Below, in pieces: positions 18,786 through 23,758 of a DNA stretch of 23,758 nt. The DNA lies in the NCBI GenBank assembly GCA_018398765.1, contig JAHBMJ010003232.1:29019-52776 (forward strand), in the 5' to 3' direction. Position numbers and translations under genes: made by a program. The DNA is from Chromera velia (lineage: Eukaryota; Sar; Chromeraceae). Within the stretch, counting starts at the first letter, position 1; each line of letters opens with the position of its first letter. The notes under the pieces were generated by a model, which had not been told where the DNA came from, ran no database searches, and was given only the letters and a program-made list of their open reading frames with translations.

Positions 18786-19932
18786 CAGAAAAAATTAAAG
18801 ACACGTGCACAAAGAATAAAATCACTCAATCAAAAAAGAGAGAAACCGTTCGTTGACTCGGCTGCAGCTGAGAGTGATCGTGGTTGGTGCTCCATTTCCT
18901 TTTGACGGCTGTTCAGATCGGTTGTCAGGAAAACACCTTTTGCAATTGAAGAGTCATCATGCAGGAGTTGAGGGGTGTCAACTCTCTAGCCTCCAGTCTG
19001 TATGAGAGAGCGATCATGGAGCATGTCACTATCAGCACAAAGAACATATCAACGAAAAAGAGAGAACATATAAGAGAGAAATCGAATGGTAGTAAGTCGT
19101 TATACGTGCAAGAGTTAAACGAAGGCCCAAAGGAGCAAAGGAACGAGCGAAAGAATTCAAAGCACAAAAGAACAATATGAGAAAGCAAGAGTCACTGTGG
19201 CGTGGAGGCACGAAAAGGGGGTATTAGTTCTTTCATTGCCATGTCTCACCTCATATATGGAACTACTGTCACATTTTAGGACAAAGAGCGCCTTTTCATG
19301 TCTTATGATTCGTTAAAGCATTCTCTTCCGATGTTTATATATTGCAATACATAGTAATACATCACGTTAATTTTCAAGAAATCGATCACTATTGATTACC
19401 CGCTATTACCATTTATTACCCGCCTAGTTATCCGTAAATTAGTTTAGTCATGTTCAGTTAGTAAACCTTTTTCATTTTTTTAATTAATCAAAATTTATAG
19501 TAAAGATAAGTAAAGATTCGGTTTGGTCTTGTTTAGTCTGGACTCTACTAGACTCACAGTCATTCAATATTAATTTTTTTTTTGTATAATCATGTTATAT
19601 CATGTTAAATGCATTTGGTTCAGTCTCTAGTTCAGTCTAGAAGTCTACTAATTTCAAAATTTAGGCTTTCCATTTACTCCAAATTGCTGTCAGTGTCTCT
19701 CGGTTCCTGCGCTGCAGTAATAGTTCCGGCACTGGTAAAGGAAGACTTCCCAGGTGTATGGTTGCTTTTTACTCTCATGCAGTAGACCAAAACTCTGATT
19801 ACTGCAAGCTGAATTCTAGCCGTGACCATCCCCGCCACTCTACTCGGTCTGGTGTTTGTTCTCGCTACAATCTGGTGAACTGCTAAGTTTTTTTTTTTAT
19901 GACCGGCAAGGGGTTCGGTAACTTTGGTCTGT

Positions 19933-20107
19933 ATGTATGATTGGCCGGCCGTGCGTGCGCTAGCGCGCGCACGCCGCCATCCGCCGGCATGCATCTTGTT
20001 TATATTAATATTGGAACGGCCGGCCGGCGGCGGGACCGGGCGGCGGGCGGGTCGATCTTGTGCCATGCATGCCTGCGACGCCCCCCGCGTGCCCGTCTAC
20101 ATGCACG
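19933..20107. repeat. GC-rich island with GGCCGGCC and GCATGC palindromes
   Basis: Sharply GC-rich against AT-rich surroundings. Contains TGGCCGGCC, GCGCTAGCGCGC, CGGCCGGCCGG and repeated GCATGC(AT). A compositionally similar block with GCGGCCGG and ATGCATG lies at about 6115-6265. Confidence 0.55.
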
Positions 20108-20613
20108 GCTGATACACGGCTGCATGTTTCAATGACATGATGATGTTTGACGCTTCAACTTTGACGGTCACTGCTAGTAACGGTGCCGTACGTGTTACTA
20201 TCCGGTTGGATTGAAGAAGCTTTCAATGACTCGACGGGATCAGATTCCACAACGTATAGAATTCCTTGTTGTCAAAGACCGAGTGCTGTGTTGGCTTGGA
20301 AATCTCCCCTAGCAACTGAAACCATCTGTTGTTTCCAATGGGAATTTCTGTTGTTTGAAGTTTCACGTACATGAACGATCCAACTTTCAGACTGAACTGG
20401 CTGACAAAGAAAAGAGGGATCAGTCTGCTTTGGTGTCAGTCTCATCTTTGTGTCTGGTTCTGATCTAGACATCGTTCCTAACTTCCTCCGTGTCGCAGGG
20501 CACTGCGCCCGAAAGGCAGGCCGGGCTTTGTTTGACCAGCTGTGTTTTCTTTTTTCGATTTCCGTCTCTGTGTGTGGTGCGCTCACTTCTTCCGTCCACC
20601 TGCAGAGAAAGCC

Positions 20614-23491
20614 ATGGAGCTCACCCTGGAGAATTCAGACATCGCCAAGAGATGGACGGTTCTCTACATGAGCCCAAAAAGGAAGGGCTGGATTTTGCTC
20701 TCTCACTACACGACGCACGGGTTTGAAGAGTTTGACTCCTCCACAGAGTCAGGCGTCGACCGTCTGAAGAAGAAGATTGTGCAGAGAGACAACCTGCCAG
20801 TGGCGTTGGTGTTTGACTGCGCAATCACGGAGGGTCTCGCGAAACAGGCCGAAATCGTGAAGCACCTCGATCCGAAACCGCACTTCGTTCTGGTCGCCCC
20901 CACCACAACAACCAACCCATGCTGTAGGGGAGCGCAGGGAGCTTTCATCAACCTCTGCGCACTCATCGGCATTGCAGGACCAGAAACACGAATATCGTTT
21001 GTAGATAGAGAGTGCTGGTGCAGACTGGGATCCAAAGCATCGCGACTGCTCAGGTGGATCCCTAGCTGGCTGCCTTCTTCCCTCCTATGCGATGAATGAT
21101 GTGTTTTTTTCGTCTGGAGTCCGTTAACGTCTCCGGCTGCTCTTCTGTTTCGCCACAATCCCTGTCCTTGGCTGTTTCCTTTTTGTCGCTGTACGTGCTT
21201 TTCTGTCCCCCTTCTCCTCTGCACCTCTTCCTTTCTTTCTCTCTGGGTGCGCAATGTCGTTCTGTCCGCCTGCCTTCTTGCTCTCTCTTTCTTTTGGCTT
21301 TCTGCCGAAATGCACAAATTCTTGCGGCCATGCGAGGCTTTCGTCTCCCACTTGTTGTCCCCTCCGTCCCTTTCTTTTTTTTGTCCACAGTTGTGCTCTG
21401 GAGGAGATACCTTCTGGTGGTGTGAGCGCGTTCCTCCCTTACGGAGCCCAGACAGCAGAGGCGTTCCTTCCTCTCTGTCTGCGCTTCGAGACGGCGTGGG
21501 TCCAGCGATACTTCGCATGGGTGGACAGGGAGGTCCTCGAGCTGGCAGCCAAACTGGCAGACAACAGGGGGGTGGCAGACGACGAGGTGCCCTTTGCAGC
21601 ACAGAATCTGGAGGTGCGGTGCAAGGCGTCAATCGACAATAAGGACCCCCCCTTTGCTTCCATAGCGTCTAGACTCACCTCCCGGCCCCCCATGCCGGAC
21701 ATCTTCGCCCCCCCTCCTCCCAGATTTGTGGTCCCTTTCGGTAGTGTTGCTACCGGCATTGCGAACGGAGCGAGGAAGACCCTGGCAGAGAGACAACTAG
21801 CAGATTTCTGTGCGGACGTGAGGTTCGTGTCTCCCTCGTCGCTGTCTGAGGGCAACAGGTGGGAAGGGACTGTGACCCAGAGGGAAACCAAGCCAGGGGA
21901 CGAGGTGTGGTTCCTCTGCGATACGGGGGGAGACGGGGAGGGGCTGAGGGAAACAGTGGATTGGCTCAAGAGGTCGGCTCGTAGGTCTGGTTGTGTGTGT
22001 GTGTGTGTGTGTGTGTGGAATGGAACGAGAAAGTCAGGAATGAGCACGCAGTCTGTTAGGTTGTCTGTCTCTCTGCCTGTCTGACCAGCTGAAACGGGAA
22101 GTAAAAGAATGCACTGAGAGGTCAAAAAGAGAGGGGGGAAAGGAATCGATTTTGAAATTGTCCTTTTGTCTGCCCGCCGAGATCTGTACGGCAGGGGATT
22201 TCATGATCTTTGATCGAGATCTTGTGCCTCGCAAGAGAATCTTTCCCCACAAAGACTTTTCTCACAACAAAGGAGTCCAGGAGTCTGGTGGGGGAATTTC
22301 AGAGTTTGCTGTTGCTTGTGAGAGAAGTTCTCCCCATGTTTTCCTTTTGATTCTCCGAATGGGAGAGAGAGGCCTTCTTTCTCCAGCTCCCTTTCTGTCC
22401 GCCTTCTGTCGTGCCTTGCTGACCGTGTTCCGCTCACTTTTCTTTTCCTCTGTGGATTTGCGTCTGTTTGCAGGTCAGACTGTAATGTTCGAAAACACTG
22501 CGTTGTCCTCTTCCTCCCCCCCTCCCCCGCGGAATGGTGGCGTCTCCTGATCTTTCTCCACATCGCCATAGAGGAGGCTCATCTGGTCATCCCGGTATTT
22601 GGAGAACTGGGGGGGGACTCCTCGGAGGGCAGCTCCGCAAGAATAGAGGCGGTGTCACAGCTCCTTGCCTGTCCGCTCTCTGTCGAGTCACTCCTCTGGC
22701 ATCTGGTCCCATTTCCAAGGCTTCACTTTCCTCTCCTCGTGCGGGTGGGTGGGTGGGTGCCTGGATTTGGTGTTCAGGTATCTTGTTGGTCTGTCTGTCT
22801 GTCGGTTTTTTCATCCTTCTACAGAGGTATTTCGGGTCTGCTGTGCTTGTACGTTGCTTTCGTTTCCTCCCTCCGGCCCTTCTTTTGACCCCATGATTCC
22901 ACCCGCATGTATCCCTCCCGAATGAAATGAATTCTCGAAACTCTCTCGGGGTTGTTTGTTGCGTTTCGCTCTCGGCTGTCTTGTCTTGTCTCTGGGAGAC
23001 GGTACTCCGGTCACGTCATGTTAGTCACTTGTTCGTTCCCTTTCCACAGGTCCCAGACTGGTTATCCTCGTTGTGTTTGTTTCTGTCTGTCTGCGAACTG
23101 GCTCCTTCCTTCCTGCATGCAGATTACAGAGGTGAAGAAGCCAGAAGACCTTCCCAAAGAAGACGGAGACACAGAGGGGAAAGAGGGAAAGGGAAAGGGA
23201 AAGGGGGGAGAGACGGAGTCTAGACAGAAGAAGGGGGGGAAGGGCAAAGGAAAGCGGTCGAGAAAGATGGGATTCCGCAAGGGGGGAGACAAGGAGGTTG
23301 AGAAGAAGGAGAAAGATCCTCTCGTCTCTTTGCAGAGCCTGCTTTCTGGGGCTTCTCTTTTGACCTCTGCGTCCCTGAAGGAGGCAGCGTTCGGGTCTGT
23401 CTCCTTCAACGATTGCCCCATGGAGGTCTTGAAGGAAGTGTGGGCAGACAGAAGGACATTCGAGGACTCAGCCAATATTCCTGCACCCTCG
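20614..23491 (+). CDS. ADF-H domain protein with a possible TIR-like domain and K/G-rich linker (3' end off window)
   Basis: Four exons join in phase: 20614-21053, 21391-21984, 22474-22744, 23123-23491, giving 558 residues so far. The frame is open upstream of the ATG to an acceptor at 20605, so earlier exons may exist. Residues 1-135 resemble the actin-binding ADF homology fold of drebrin/cofilin: KRKGWILLSHY, STESGVDRLKKKIVQ, PKPHFVLVAPTTTT, RGAQGAFINL. Exon 2 adds an unrecognised alpha-helical part (ETAWVQRYFAWVDREVLELA) and a Pro-rich stretch (DIFAPPPPRF). Residues about 315-420 recall a TIR fold: GDEVWFLCDTGG, then KHCVVLFLPPSPAEWWRL, then AHLVIPVFGEL, like the first strand, the S..Y..S.WC helix region and the IPV strand of TIR proteins; no catalytic Glu can be assigned. 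A KGKGKGG-type linker and a Leu/Ser-rich end (DPLVSLQSLLSGASLL) follow. The last donor (GTCAGT, 23492) implies more exons to the right. Confidence 0.68.
21991..22017. repeat. (TG)n microsatellite in an intron
   Basis: Starts six bases after the donor of the exon ending at 21984. It was read through as Cys/Val in the unspliced frame. Confidence 0.85.
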
Positions 23492-23758
23492 GTCAGTCGG
23501 GCAGTCAGTCAATCTCTTTTTTCTCAACAAGAACTGAATGCGTTGCGTTGGGACTGCATACGAACTCAATTGGGTTCTGGCTGGTGATGCATTTGGATGC
23601 GCCAATCCATCCGACTGACAAGAGCGCAACGGGCTGTTGCAGGGTTCGTTTTCTCTTCACGTCCACTCAAACAGACGTCCGTTCTAGTTCTGCTCTCTTT
23701 TTGGCCGCTCTACGTTTGAGATCCTGAGAGCCTCTGCCCCTTCTACCCCCCCCCCCCC
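23492..23758. other. Probable intron running off the right edge
   Basis: Begins with the GTCAGT donor and has no clear coding frame. It ends in a 13-base C run (23746-23758), which may be where the assembly or read stopped. Confidence 0.45.

Larger units (their letters stand above)
16957..20605. other. Intergenic spacer between the Argonaute and the ADF-H/TIR-like gene
   Basis: No gene I can defend. It holds a G/A-rich stretch (about 17150-17380), an AAAGAA-rich part (about 17905-17970), an AT-rich stretch (about 19300-19680) and a GC-rich island (about 19933-20107). A plus-strand frame at 18445-18714 (including GIEGSMHGTAGKRIEKLLG) has some coding flavour. Upstream exons of the next gene may lie near 20470-20560 (reading GHCARKAGRALFDQ), but the phase does not fit the following exon. 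Confidence 0.45.

Noticed and set aside
20706-21632. 308-residue minus-strand frame
   Set aside because: Antisense to two phase-consistent exons of the ADF-H gene and biased in composition; a shadow frame.

Overview
This is a eukaryotic nuclear window, most likely from an intron-rich protist alga. Introns have GT-AG borders and pyrimidine-rich 3' ends. Long CTGT, CTTT and TG simple repeats are abundant, coding GC is moderate and spacers are AT-rich. The style resembles the chromerid alga Chromera velia, but that is an impression, not a demonstrated assignment. No bacterial operon structure, rRNA, tRNA or CRISPR array was found.

Layout. (1) 1-1384, minus strand: one reading frame running off the left edge, broken by three in-frame stops. 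Its K/G-rich, gag-like composition suggests a decaying retroelement or a broken gene. (2) 1388-3568: mostly non-coding, with hairpin repeats built on a TTACGG motif and a pentanucleotide microsatellite. (3) 3569-11091: a 7.5-kb segment bounded by a 67-bp inverted repeat (64/67 identical), interpreted as a large terminal-inverted-repeat transposon. It carries left subterminal tandem repeats, a nested 91-bp hAT-like MITE, long simple-repeat tracts and one 3'-terminal coding exon (9179-10108) for an unrecognised protein. Coding-like minus-strand sequence ends at its right edge and may resume at its left edge, so it may have split a gene. (4) 11092-12651: minus-strand exon fragments, one with an F-box-like N-terminus, plus 41-bp tandem repeats and a TG tract. 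(5) 13839-16956, plus strand: a multi-exon Argonaute/Piwi gene whose exon phases all agree. The guide 5'-phosphate pocket is largely kept, but three of the four DEDH slicer residues are replaced. (6) 16957-20605: non-coding spacer with simple repeats, an AT-rich stretch and a GC-rich island. (7) 20614-23491 and probably beyond, plus strand: a multi-exon gene with an ADF-H (drebrin/cofilin-type) N-terminal domain and a possible TIR-like domain, then a K/G-rich linker.

How they may work together: only the Argonaute and the ADF-H/TIR-like gene look like intact host genes. They are co-oriented neighbours about 3.7 kb apart. A slicer-dead Argonaute beside a TIR-like protein recalls bacterial short-Argonaute/TIR defence pairs. 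Here that is a hypothesis only, because the TIR call is weak and eukaryotic neighbours need not be linked in function.
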